From contig NZ_AUFW01000007.1 of the NCBI RefSeq assembly GCF_000426705.1, forward strand, positions 186,001 to 250,000: a stretch of 64,000 bases of DNA. Direction: 5' to 3'. Under the pieces are notes generated by a model. It made no database searches. It saw only the letters and a list, made by a program, of their open reading frames with translations, and had not been told where the DNA came from. Numbering within the stretch: the stretch's first letter is position 1; each line of letters starts with the position of its first letter. Shown here in pieces: positions 1 to 9,394 of this stretch. A program made the translations under genes and the position numbers. The stretch comes from Spirochaeta cellobiosiphila DSM 17781 (GTDB lineage Bacteria; Spirochaetota; Spirochaetia; DSM-17781).

Positions 1-3000
1 ACTCTAAACCTCCTAACATTAATGTAAATTCAATCATACTTTCAGCTTGTATTTCGTCATCTATTCCAGGTATTACAAATCTATATAGATTATTATCATT
101 CACATAGGGAGATAAAGTTCTAGCCTCTATATTTGCTTGAGGGATAAGTTCACTTATAAAACTTGTTAGCCATAAACCAGTATTAATAATCTGAGATAAG
201 TTTTTAGGGGCTATATCATAATTTAATAAAACTGGCTGAGACTGATAATTCTTTGTACTGTTTATAACCTCCAACGTTATATCTTCATCTCTCAAACGTT
301 CTGATCCATCAAATATAGAAATCGCTGAAAAGTCTCTTCTTTCTTCATTCCCATCTATGTATTCAGTACTATCGTTTATAGAATCAGAAGCCCAAACTGG
401 AGTTAGAATGTTTAAACCTAAATTTGAGATTCTGTATTCATTTGTAGAGTCCATAACATTCCCAGCAAGATCTTTTATCGAATCAGATGAAGCTAAAATC
501 TTACCATCAATTATCTGATCAGCAGTTAAAGTATGGCTCAGTGTCAAGAAAATACCCCGGCCGCCCCTAGTATTAGCTATGCCTTTAGAATCCTCTCCCC
601 TATCTATTACTTGTAAACTTTTAATGGATATACCAGGTAAATTATTCAAATTAAAATCACTAGCTTCAACATCTTCTGCCACACTACCAACTGTATAAAC
701 AGGCTCATTAAAATAAACATAAACTACATCACTATTTGCTGCAGCCAGAGAAAAGGATATTTCTGGTGGCTCCTTCTCAATGGCATGTAATGATGTAAAG
801 CTTCTTAACAAGTTTCCAGCTCTATCAGTAATATAGGCTAAGCTCTCATCATAGTTTACCCATAAGTTACTTAATCTATTCCAATTGTGACCCCCACTTG
901 GGTCAATTGTTAAAGTATAATAAGGATCATCCACTGTACCATTAGCAGTGCCATCAGAAGTAAAAAGTAAGTTAGAGACAGAAGAGGATGCTCCATCAGT
1001 ATAGGAACTAAGCAAGGGAGTTACACCTGCTTCTTCAAAAGAAAAAGCTAAATAGGGAGCATCAGTTTGTAAATAAATAGGATAAGTAAATGAAGAATCT
1101 CTAATCCCACCAGTACTATCTGGATGATTAAGAGCATCCCAATAAATTGTCTTATCCCATGAAGATAAAGAATCCCATCCTTCAGAATAATTATCCAGGA
1201 AGTGAAATTCCATTTTATTAACCTTGTTGGTGGAACTATCAGTAGCAGATACGATTTCATAAGCTTGATCAGCTCCTCCCCAAGTAATACCCGAATCATC
1301 TGGATTGGATATATAGGGAGCAACCTCAGGCCGCTCGATATCCCAGGGGGATACTTCTGTAATGGTGACCGTAGATTTGGCATCATAATTACTATAACCA
1401 GTGACAACTGTTGGTTCTAAAAGATTTCCTTGAGAATCCGCTATATTAGTATTTGAAGGGACAGTGATCGTGTAACCATTTGGATAGGTAATATCACTAG
1501 GATTTCCACTCCCATCATCATTATAAAAGTAACCAGGGTACCCATTGGCATCTTGATAGCCAACTAAAGTAATGACAACACCGTTCGGCCCATAGTCATT
1601 AGATATAGATCCTCGGCTTATACTATCTGTCCAAAGGGTTCCGTCTTTTGAACCACTTTTGTATTCCACAGTGTTAGTCGTTTCAAAAAAACCAACGACC
1701 TCCAAATGATTTATTCCATTCTGTAAAACATAACCACCCCAGTTACCACTTACCCCTGCGGTATCTGTTACTCGGATACTAGTCGTATCATCTGGCGTAG
1801 TATCAAAAGCACCAGTGGCATCCACATTGAATCCAGCCTCTGAGGAAGCATTATCCTTATCAATGCTTACAGGTTCTGAATAATGGAGCTGAAACGCATT
1901 ATGACCATCAAAAATAGTATCTCCTGAAGTCACATCCAAATCATGGCGTACCAGCTCAACAGCAACAAGCACAGGTCTTGTCTCATCTGTAATAGCAGTA
2001 TAAGAGGGAAAACTATTCGTTCCATAATTTGGTGATAGGTTATAAGCTCCTGAATCCCAGAAAACCCCCTTTAGAGTAGAAAGATAGGGAATAATACTTT
2101 GGGAAGTACCTTGACGATCTGTACTATAGGCCCCGCCAGTACTAGTTCCGTCAGCATCAGTATTCCATGTAGTGTTACTAGTCTTTATAAAGAACGTACT
2201 TAGATCGCCTTGTCCATCAGTGGTAATTAAATCAAAGGGATACGTACTTCCATCTCCATCATTATCTATATAAGAACCAGTAAAGTAGAGAGTAGAATCA
2301 CCGTTAACATAGAGATTGGCTAAAGCAGAACTTATCTCATTATTAGTGTTTTCAATGGGCTCAGAGAATGTAAGACGTATAATATTATCGGAAACAGTTT
2401 CTGCACTAAGTAAATAGGGAGCATCAAAATCAAAACCGACAGAACCTGGACTTAGAGGATCGTGAGTTGTGTTTCCTCCCCCATCAACAACATTGTTACC
2501 TTTTTGAGTAATGATATTCTCAGCTGCTGATATAATACCTCCGCTAACAGATATATTTGTAATAATAGAATTATAGACAAGAGAATACTGGGATCCTAAT
2601 GAAGGAGTGGTATCATTAAAAGTAGGTTTGAAGCTTGAGTTATCCTTTACATTTAGAGTTAATGATGTAGTAGCATTAAGATCACTCCCATTTACATATA
2701 GGTTTCGTCCTATATTAATTATGTCTCCATCAAGAGAAGCAGAGTCGAACAGACCAGTGAAGCTGGGACTACTAGTATCAAACATGGAGAGAGAGGGGAA
2801 GACACTTGTCTTATCAGGATATTCCCATTCATAATCTGTTCCGATCACACGATCGGTATCATTATTATTAAAATTACTTCCTAAGAGTATTAAATCATTT
2901 GTCAAAGTGATACTTAGAGAACCTGACAAGTTAACAGTCCCATTAAGAACAGCCCAATAATCAGCTGTAAAATCGGAAGCCATTGTAATTGTACAACCAG

Positions 3001-6000
3001 AAGCACTGATAACTAGACTATCTACAGTAAAGGCACCCCCAACATCAAAGGTCTTATTATTTGTATTGAGGATTTGTGTCCATTCCGAACCTGATGTAAT
3101 TGTGAAATTACCACCAATAAGATATGAAGCATCATCTAATTCAACATATCCATTTTCCAATGAAGAAGAGTCTGAACTAGTTAACACAACATTCCCGGTA
3201 GCCCCATTAGTGGCCCCACTGGTTGTTATTCCGGATAAAACAATGTCATTAGCTGTAAGATCAATAGTAGTAAAAGGATTTAAATATCCTATAACCCCAT
3301 CAATTTGAATATCACCATCACCAGTAGTGATAACAAGAGCAAAAGAACTGGCATTCGAACTTAGATTACCAGTAAACGTAGCCTTCCCATCACCAGAACT
3401 TGTGTCCAATGTAAAATCACTATTTATATAAACATCAGAGATGGTATAAAAAGCATTACCCGTCACATAGTGATTTCCATCAAAATAGGCAGCATTTCCT
3501 GTAATATCAACAACACCAATAGGAGTGCTGGATAAACCCAAACTATCATAAGTTGTAAGAGTTCCTGTACCTGTATCAATAGTTAAACTTACAAGTGTAC
3601 TTCCATATCGAGCTCCTTTAAAATCCACATTGCCATTAGTTACCAGACTTATGTCTGTGGCATCCGTTGAGCCTCCAGAACTCAATACAATCACACCCGT
3701 TATATCAGCCCCCAAATCAATGTTGGCACCAGCCCCCTCACCTGTACTATCGATATCACCATATAAGGATAGATTCCCAGTTGTATTTATATCCAGGCTT
3801 ACACCACCGTTACCATCACCTGTTCCAAGAAGGGCGTCTCCGAGAACAACTGAAGTAGCAGAAATATCTAAATGATCCAAGCTTAATATATTAGAGCTAG
3901 ACAAATCAACATTAGCCCCAGCAGCAAGGATAGTTAATCCATCATCCCAAGAGATTTCACTATTAAAACTTGTTCCAGTTTCGATGTAAATATCCTGGGA
4001 ACCAGTGATAGGAGCACTTTGAGAATCTAAAGTTATTGAGCCATTAGCGGCACTGGCATTTAAATCTAAAATAGTAGTGTATATACTTATAGAGCCTGCT
4101 ACGGCATCAGTATCACCATCAGTATTTATATCATCATTGAAGGTGAGAGTTCCCCCTATCAAATTCCCTGAAGAGCCAAAAGATAGATCTCCTCCTAATG
4201 TAATAATACGATTAAGGGATACATCATTAGATTCAATAACAGTAATATCACCTAATTCATTTCCTGCTGTTGAACCTAATGTATCACTGACTGTAATATC
4301 ACCACTAGAGCCAGCATCTAGTGTTAAAGCATTTACTTCACTGGTTACAGATATCACCTGATTATCAAATGTAATATCGTTACCACTGGAACTTCCATTA
4401 CTATCAAAGGTAAAAGTTCTTGAGAATCCATTGCCATCTAGTAATATGTTACCGGTCATAGAAATTAAACCACCAGCATTGTCAGCAGTAGTATCTATCA
4501 AAATATCACCAGTATCAGCAAAAAAAGTTATTTGAGTAACAGCATTAATATCTAAGTCATCTTCGATAGTTATATTTTCTACCTGAACAGTCCCCGAACT
4601 AATAATCAAATCATCTAAAGAATTAACACCGCCAATATCATCACCGATAAGGACAATCCCTGATCCAGTATTCATTGTTAAATCCCTGTCATTGATACTG
4701 GCATCCGCGTTTATGGTGTCATTTACTGTGATAGTCCCATCATTACTTGAATTAGCACTGTCTATTGTAAGGGAAGCAGATAGAATCACAGGACCGGATA
4801 AATTAATAAAACTACTCCCCTCATCCTGCATCATAAGGTTTCCATTCAAATAGATAGAGCCATCTGTAGTTCCTGTACTATTGATGGAAAGGGAAGACAA
4901 GACAGTAGCATCAAATAGAGAAATATCTCCACCTGTTGTCCCCTGTGAACTTAAGGATAAATCTAGATTAGGAGAACCATCACCTGTGATTGCTTTAGTA
5001 ATACTAATATCACCGCCGATACCATTATCACCATCCTCTGTATCAATGGAAACAGAACTACTACTAACGACAGAAATAGGTATATCAATATTTATGTCAG
5101 CCCCATCTGTTAGCAGATCTCCAGCCAATACTAGTGTGGGATTTCCTGAAACAAAATTAATAGTACTTGTACTATCTCCATTAATAGTACTAAGGGTATT
5201 ATTGATGAATAGAGAGCCTGTTCCCCCTGTAAAATCAAAACTAACAGGAATAGACAAAATGAGAGGAGTTGTCCATGACCATTCAAAATCACCTGATTCG
5301 GTTAATCCAATATAGAGTTGAGAGAAGTCTGATTGAAGTACATTGCTTAAGGATACATCAGTAATTCCCATTCCTGATCCAGCTGTTAAGTACGAGTTGG
5401 AATCTCCCATTCCTATATTGCTTGAACCATCTTCTGTTCCAATATATAGAGAGGCCCCTCCTGTAGAGGACTCAAAACTTGCTCCTAGAGTAATATCATC
5501 ATTCGCTCTCAGTTCAATGTCCGCACCATTACTATCGACTCCTGACAAAGAAAGAGCCGTAGCAGAATTATTAGCACTAGCTATAATTCTAATAACCCCT
5601 CCCGTTGATATGGCTCCACTTATAACAACACTATTAACAGCACTAGTAGAAGCTGTATCCATCATTGTAGAGGAACTAGTTCCTATTAATAAACGTCCTG
5701 AGGTAGTAATAGAACTAACAATCAAATCCTGTAAGTTATAGAGAACAAGATCTCCAGTGGCATTAACAGAATTTAAAGTAACATCATAGGCATCATCAAT
5801 AACCAAACTGTTTAGTCCTGTTATGGCTCCTGTTATATTAATATCACTCTCCCCAGTTCCCACTTGGCCTGATGACATAGTTAAGTCATAGTTAGATCCA
5901 CTGACAGAAGCTATAATTATGGCACCACCTGAAGCTGAAGAATTAGTATCAATAATTCCATTTGAACCAAGGGTTAGAACTCCTATAGTTAAATCACTAT

Positions 6001-7528
6001 CTGTTGTAATGAGAGAACCATATAAAGTGAGCGTGCTTAGGGTGTGACTAAATCCCCCGGTAAACGTAGCAATATCCGTATCTGCGTTGCCTAATTGAAC
6101 AGATCCTGTATTGTCTAAACTCACACTATTGGTCACAGTAATATTAGCTGTCGTGATTATATCAAAGGCTTTATTTGTCCCAATTGTTAAACTATCCATC
6201 ACCGTGTCGTTAGTAAAAGTAACTGAACCTGCAGTCTTTGATATGTTTATAGTGCCGTTATTTGTATTACTGAGATCTACTGTTTGAGATGCTGTTCCTG
6301 TTAGGTAAAGAGTCATTAAGGCATAACCTGTTATATTTCCGCTTATAGTAACATTTCCTGGAACAGTAGCAGACAAACTATTGATTATAGAAAAGGGAGA
6401 ATTTGAATTAAGCTCACCGCCAATTGTCAATACTATCGTATCAATACTGGCGTTACTGGAAATAGTCATATTACTTGTCACATCAACAGATCCATCACTG
6501 AGACTCACAGAATTCGCTAGTATCCAATCACCTGTTAATGACAGGGTATTTCCTCCTAGGCCAATGATATTGCCATCAGTAAAATTGAGAGTATCTATGG
6601 TTAGATTACTATTCAAAGTCACCGTGTCAGAAGTATTTGATACAGTGATAATACCTATATCACTAGTACTTCTGAGTGATTGGGCAACAGTTCCACTTAA
6701 CTCAAGAGTAAAAAGATTATCATTTGTTATAGTCCCACTAATATCAACATCACCTTGAACGACTATTGTTAAAGCAGAACTTACACTGAAGAGGGAAGTT
6801 GTATCAAAACTTCCTGAAACATCAATGATCCCGTTACCAATGCTCACATCATTAGCCAAGGCCCAATCCCCTGTAAAGAATAGAGTATTCCCACCTAAAG
6901 CAATTGTATTACCATTCAAAAGATTAAGAGTATCTAGTGTTAAATCACTATTAAGAGTTACAGTACCAGAAGTATTAGATACAGTAAGGATGCCTAAATC
7001 ACTTGAACTAGCCAAGGATTGAGTACCAGCTCCATTTAGTTCTAAAGTCAAAAAACTATCTCCAGTTATAATATCACTAAAACTAACGTTTCCACCTACT
7101 GTCAGAGAAACAGCTGATAATATCGTAAAAGGAGAAGAGGAAGTGACATTTCCACCCACTGTAATAGCCGTACTATTGACACTAAGGACATAATTGATAT
7201 CTAAGTTACCTGCTACATCAATAGTCCCATTTGTAATGGAGGAAGCACCAGAGATAGTCATATCATTGTTAATGATTAAGCCCTGTCCTGTTAAAGTTAA
7301 TGAACCACCTATCATCTCAAGTGATCCTACAGTAGTATCAATATCCAAGGTTGGGGAACCAGATAGGATATAAACATCATCAGCAGAAGTGGGTACTACT
7401 CCCGAAAGCCAATTGGTTCCCACACTCCAGTTACCAGAGCCTCCCCCCCAAAAGATAGTCGCCCCATTAGCAGAGGAAAGAGGAACAATGAATAAAATTA
7501 ATAAACAAAATCGTTTCAAGATGTACAT
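1..7528 (-). CDS. Giant secreted beta-helix/adhesin-like protein (3' end outside window)
   Basis: One frame stays open from the ATG at 7528 to the left edge, so at least 2,509 residues are visible and the C-terminus is missing. It begins with a signal peptide (MYILKRF, a hydrophobic run, then LSSANGA) followed at once by FWGGGSGNW...TNW, a motif common at the start of autotransporter-type passenger domains. Residues of roughly 40 to 1,650 are low-complexity Ser/Thr/Asn/Asp/Gly strands with recurring phrases such as GDISI, LTLD and ITG, as in filamentous-haemagglutinin-like beta-helices. Further on come repeats of the type APYLLSAETVSDN...LTFSEPIE, which resemble SbsA-type Ig-like domains. Cys is nearly absent. 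An in-frame TTG 9 nt upstream (7537) lies closer to the AGAGG box and could be the true start. The secretion route and ligand are unknown; adhesin or cell-surface role is inferred. Confidence 0.85.
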   Translation of the reverse strand, partial: MYILKRFCLLILFIVPLSSANGATIFWGGGSGNWSVGTNWLSGVVPTSADDVYILSGSPTLDIDTTVGSLEMIGGSLTLTGQGLIINNDMTISGASSITNGTIDVAGNLDINYVLSVNSTAITVGGNVTSSSPFTILSAVSLTVGGNVSFSDIITGDSFLTLELNGAGTQSLASSSDLGILTVSNTSGTVTLNSDLTLDTLNLLNGNTIALGGNTLFFTGDWALANDVSIGNGIIDVSGSFDTTSLFSVSSALTIVVQGDVDISGTITNDNLFTLELSGTVAQSLRSTSDIGIITVSNTSDTVTLNSNLTIDTLNFTDGNIIGLGGNTLSLTGDWILANSVSLSDGSVDVTSNMTISSNASIDTIVLTIGGELNSNSPFSIINSLSATVPGNVTISGNITGYALMTLYLTGTASQTVDLSNTNNGTINISKTAGSVTFTNDTVMDSLTIGTNKAFDIITTANITVTNSVSLDNTGSVQLGNADTDIATFTGGFSHTLSTLTLYGSLITTDSDLTIGVLTLGSNGIIDTNSSASGGAIIIASVSGSNYDLTMSSGQVGTGESDINITGAITGLNSLVIDDAYDVTLNSVNATGDLVLYNLQDLIVSSITTSGRLLIGTSSSTMMDTASTSAVNSVVISGAISTGGVIRIIASANNSATALSLSGVDSNGADIELRANDDITLGASFESSTGGASLYIGTEDGSSNIGMGDSNSYLTAGSGMGITDVSLSNVLQSDFSQLYIGLTESGDFEWSWTTPLILSIPVSFDFTGGTGSLFINNTLSTINGDSTSTINFVSGNPTLVLAGDLLTDGADINIDIPISVVSSSSVSIDTEDGDNGIGGDISITKAITGDGSPNLDLSLSSQGTTGGDISLFDATVLSSLSINSTGTTDGSIYLNGNLMMQDEGSSFINLSGPVILSASLTIDSANSSNDGTITVNDTINADASINDRDLTMNTGSGIVLIGDDIGGVNSLDDLIISSGTVQVENITIEDDLDINAVTQITFFADTGDILIDTTADNAGGLISMTGNILLDGNGFSRTFTFDSNGSSSGNDITFDNQVISVTSEVNALTLDAGSSGDITVSDTLGSTAGNELGDITVIESNDVSLNRIITLGGDLSFGSSGNLIGGTLTFNDDINTDGDTDAVAGSISIYTTILDLNASAANGSITLDSQSAPITGSQDIYIETGTSFNSEISWDDGLTILAAGANVDLSSSNILSLDHLDISATSVVLGDALLGTGDGNGGVSLDINTTGNLSLYGDIDSTGEGAGANIDLGADITGVIVLSSGGSTDATDISLVTNGNVDFKGARYGSTLVSLTIDTGTGTLTTYDSLGLSSTPIGVVDITGNAAYFDGNHYVTGNAFYTISDVYINSDFTLDTSSGDGKATFTGNLSSNASSFALVITTGDGDIQIDGVIGYLNPFTTIDLTANDIVLSGITTSGATNGATGNVVLTSSDSSSLENGYVELDDASYLIGGNFTITSGSEWTQILNTNNKTFDVGGAFTVDSLVISASGCTITMASDFTADYWAVLNGTVNLSGSLSITLTNDLILLGSNFNNNDTDRVIGTDYEWEYPDKTSVFPSLSMFDTSSPSFTGLFDSASLDGDIINIGRNLYVNGSDLNATTSLTLNVKDNSSFKPTFNDTTPSLGSQYSLVYNSIITNISVSGGIISAAENIITQKGNNVVDGGGNTTHDPLSPGSVGFDFDAPYLLSAETVSDNIIRLTFSEPIENTNNEISSALANLYVNGDSTLYFTGSYIDNDGDGSTYPFDLITTDGQGDLSTFFIKTSNTTWNTDADGTSTGGAYSTDRQGTSQSIIPYLSTLKGVFWDSGAYNLSPNYGTNSFPSYTAITDETRPVLVAVELVRHDLDVTSGDTIFDGHNAFQLHYSEPVSIDKDNASSEAGFNVDATGAFDTTPDDTTSIRVTDTAGVSGNWGGYVLQNGINHLEVVGFFETTNTVEYKSGSKDGTLWTDSISRGSISNDYGPNGVVITLVGYQDANGYPGYFYNDDGSGNPSDITYPNGYTITVPSNTNIADSQGNLLEPTVVTGYSNYDAKSTVTITEVSPWDIERPEVAPYISNPDDSGITWGGADQAYEIVSATDSSTNKVNKMEFHFLDNYSEGWDSLSSWDKTIYWDALNHPDSTGGIRDSSFTYPIYLQTDAPYLAFSFEEAGVTPLLSSYTDGASSSVSNLLFTSDGTANGTVDDPYYTLTIDPSGGHNWNRLSNLWVNYDESLAYITDRAGNLLRSFTSLHAIEKEPPEISFSLAAANSDVVYVYFNEPVYTVGSVAEDVEASDFNLNNLPGISIKSLQVIDRGEDSKGIANTRGGRGIFLTLSHTLTADQIIDGKILASSDSIKDLAGNVMDSTNEYRISNLGLNILTPVWASDSINDSTEYIDGNEERRDFSAISIFDGSERLRDEDITLEVINSTKNYQSQPVLLNYDIAPKNLSQIINTGLWLTSFISELIPQANIEARTLSPYVNDNNLYRFVIPGIDDEIQAESMIEFTLMLGGLE
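6480..7157 (-). repeat. 113-residue tandem duplication inside the giant surface protein
   Basis: Two adjacent blocks of the coding sequence align without gaps at a 339-bp offset (for example the ACATCAA segments at 6480 and 6819). Both encode the same order of phrases: L-x-L-E-L-(N/S)-G, then QSL, then LTVSNTSGTVTLNS or ITVSNTSDTVTLNS, then LGGNTL and TGDW. The offset is exactly 113 codons, so the frame is kept. The outer boundaries are approximate. This is a recent copy of a beta-helix unit. Confidence 0.75.
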
Positions 7529-7619
7529 AAACCGCAAACTACCTCTTAAAACATTATAATACTAACACCTATAATGATACACCAATAAGAATTAAATAAC
7601 GATATTAGAGATTTATGAC

Positions 7620-7649
7620 TTGTAGATTTTAATGTTAATAAGGTATTAT
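7620..7649 (+). promoter_or_regulatory. Predicted promoter of the lone receiver gene
   Basis: TTGTAG at 7620-7625, an 18-bp spacer and TATTAT at 7644-7649. The expected transcription start near 7656 lies past the upstream in-frame ATG at 7655 and so supports the ATG at 7685, which has AGAGG 7 nt before it. The promoter lies in the 156-bp gap shared with the divergent giant gene. Confidence 0.5.
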
Positions 7650-7684
7650 AAACTATGGTCGATACTGTAACTAGAGGTACCAAA

Positions 7685-8059
7685 ATGAATAAGGGCAATA
7701 TCCTCGTCGTAGAAGACGAGCGGATCATATCTCTGGAGATTCGCCTAATACTTCAAAAACTTGGTTACACAGTGATTGATATTCTTCCCACGGGAGAAGA
7801 AGCTTTAGATAAAGTTCTAAAAAATGAACCAGACCTTATCCTCATGGATATCATGCTTGATGGGGCCATGGATGGGATTGAAACTGTGGAAAAAATCCGC
7901 AAAAGATCTAATGTACCTGTCATATATATGACAGCATATTCAGATACTAAGACAAGAAGGCGGGCGGCAGCTACAAATCCCATACATTTTCTTGTCAAAC
8001 CAATACCAATGAAAATACTCGAAGAACTACTTCCTGACATTCTCTACAATCGTGTTTAA
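7685..8059 (+). CDS. Single-domain response regulator (receiver only)
   Basis: A 124-residue CheY-like receiver with no output domain. The acidic pair E10/D11, the phosphoacceptor D55 (in LILMDIML), the conserved Thr of YMTAYSD and the Lys of FLVKPIP are all present. The DGAMDGIE stretch after the phosphorylation site is typical of the receiver subclass that partners PAS/GAF-containing sensor kinases. I chose the ATG at 7685 because AGAGG sits 7 nt upstream; the longer frame from 7655 would start at or before the predicted transcription start. No kinase gene is adjacent. It is divergent from the giant surface-protein gene; whether it controls that gene cannot be told, since it lacks a DNA-binding domain. 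Confidence 0.85.
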   Translation: MNKGNILVVEDERIISLEIRLILQKLGYTVIDILPTGEEALDKVLKNEPDLILMDIMLDGAMDGIETVEKIRKRSNVPVIYMTAYSDTKTRRRAAATNPIHFLVKPIPMKILEELLPDILYNRV

Positions 8060-8136
8060 CTTAATAACAATATCACTGTATATCTTTACTTTATTACCCC
8101 CATTATCTAAAATGGCCCACACTATAAGGGGGGGAT

Positions 8137-9393
8137 ATGCAAGTTCAAGTATCACAAGCACGATTAGCAGGAGAAGTCTTAATTCCTGCATCCAAATCAC
8201 ATACTATTAGGGCATTACTTTTAGCCACAATGGCATCAGGAACAAGTCATATATATAACCCTCTTGACTCCTCGGACACAGAAGCTGCTTTGGCTGCCTG
8301 TCGTGGGCTAGGTGCTAACATAATTGAACATAAGGACTACTGGGAAGTCGAAGGAGTCTCAGGTGCCATACAAGCAGCAGACAATGTGATTGATACCATG
8401 AATTCAGGAACAACTCTATATTTAGCAGCCTCCTTAGCAGCTTTAGCTGATAATTGGACTGTATTCACAGGGGATGCTTCCATTCGTAATAGACCTATCG
8501 GGAATTTGCTGCAATCTCTTCAGGACTTAGGAGCTCAAAGTATATCAACCAAGAATAACGGTAAGGCTCCTTTCCTGGTTAAAGGGCCATTAAAGGGGGG
8601 AAAGACATCCATTGAATGTCCTACTAGCCAGTTTCTATCAAGTCTATTAATCGCTTTACCACTGGCTTCTGGAGACAGTGAAATATCAGTTCCTCTGCTT
8701 CATGAACGACCATATGTGGAAATGACCCTAAAATGGTTAGATGAACAGAAGATACAATATACTCACAACAGTGAAATGTCCCTTTTTACCATACCTGGGA
8801 ATCAAAAGTACAAAGCTTATACAAAATCTGTCCCTGGTGATTTTTCTTCGGCTACCTTTTTTCTATGTGCAGCGGCTATTTGTGGTACAACAATCACTCT
8901 TAAAGGTTTAGATATGACAGATAGTCAAGGAGATAAAGCGGTAGTACATATGATGGAAGATATGGGTTGTAAAATAAGTATAACCGAAGAAGCCATTACG
9001 ATTGATGGAAGCCATTTTCATGGAGCAACATTAGATCTTAATGCCACACCAGATGCTCTTCCCGCATTAGCAGCGGCGGCCTGTTTTGCTAAAGGAACCA
9101 CTTATTTAACGAATGTACCTCAAGCGCGTTTAAAAGAAACAGACCGTATTGCAGTAATGGCACAAGAATTAACCAAGATGGGGGCAGTAATAGAAGAAAA
9201 AGAGGATGGCCTAATCATTCATCAATCTTCTTTAACAGGTACAAATGTTAATGGTCATCATGATCATCGCATTATTATGGCATTGGCTATAGCCGGTTTG
9301 GGCTCAGAAGGGATAACCAGAATAGATACAGCAGAAGCAGTAAGTGTAACCTTTCCCAATTTTTTTGAACTAGTTGATTCTCTTAAAATTTGA
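8137..9393 (+). CDS. aroA: 3-phosphoshikimate 1-carboxyvinyltransferase (EPSP synthase)
   Basis: This enzyme joins shikimate-3-phosphate and PEP in the sixth step of the shikimate pathway. At 418 residues it has family length. Visible landmarks are the N-terminal PASKSHTIRALLLA (phosphate-binding Lys/Ser/Arg), NSGTTLYL (the NxGTxxR-type loop with Leu-Tyr-Leu after it), GDASIRNRP, TSQFLSSLL, PGDFSSATFF, and near the C-terminus LKETDRI and the HHDHRIIMALAI motif. The NSGTTLYLAA loop has Leu where many family members have Arg, which fits the class II, glyphosate-tolerant type, though this is by-eye only. A run of seven G lies about 4 nt before the ATG as ribosome binding site. It converges on the DHH gene with a 1-bp gap. 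Confidence 0.95.
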   Translation: MQVQVSQARLAGEVLIPASKSHTIRALLLATMASGTSHIYNPLDSSDTEAALAACRGLGANIIEHKDYWEVEGVSGAIQAADNVIDTMNSGTTLYLAASLAALADNWTVFTGDASIRNRPIGNLLQSLQDLGAQSISTKNNGKAPFLVKGPLKGGKTSIECPTSQFLSSLLIALPLASGDSEISVPLLHERPYVEMTLKWLDEQKIQYTHNSEMSLFTIPGNQKYKAYTKSVPGDFSSATFFLCAAAICGTTITLKGLDMTDSQGDKAVVHMMEDMGCKISITEEAITIDGSHFHGATLDLNATPDALPALAAAACFAKGTTYLTNVPQARLKETDRIAVMAQELTKMGAVIEEKEDGLIIHQSSLTGTNVNGHHDHRIIMALAIAGLGSEGITRIDTAEAVSVTFPNFFELVDSLKI

Positions 9394-9394
9394 T

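Noticed and set aside
1-7100. Many plus-strand frames of 60-144 codons in the first 7 kb
   Set aside because: They are antisense shadows of the giant minus-strand gene; they are rich in Ser/Pro/Val/Ile as expected from the complement of Thr/Gly/Asp codons and lack ribosome binding sites.
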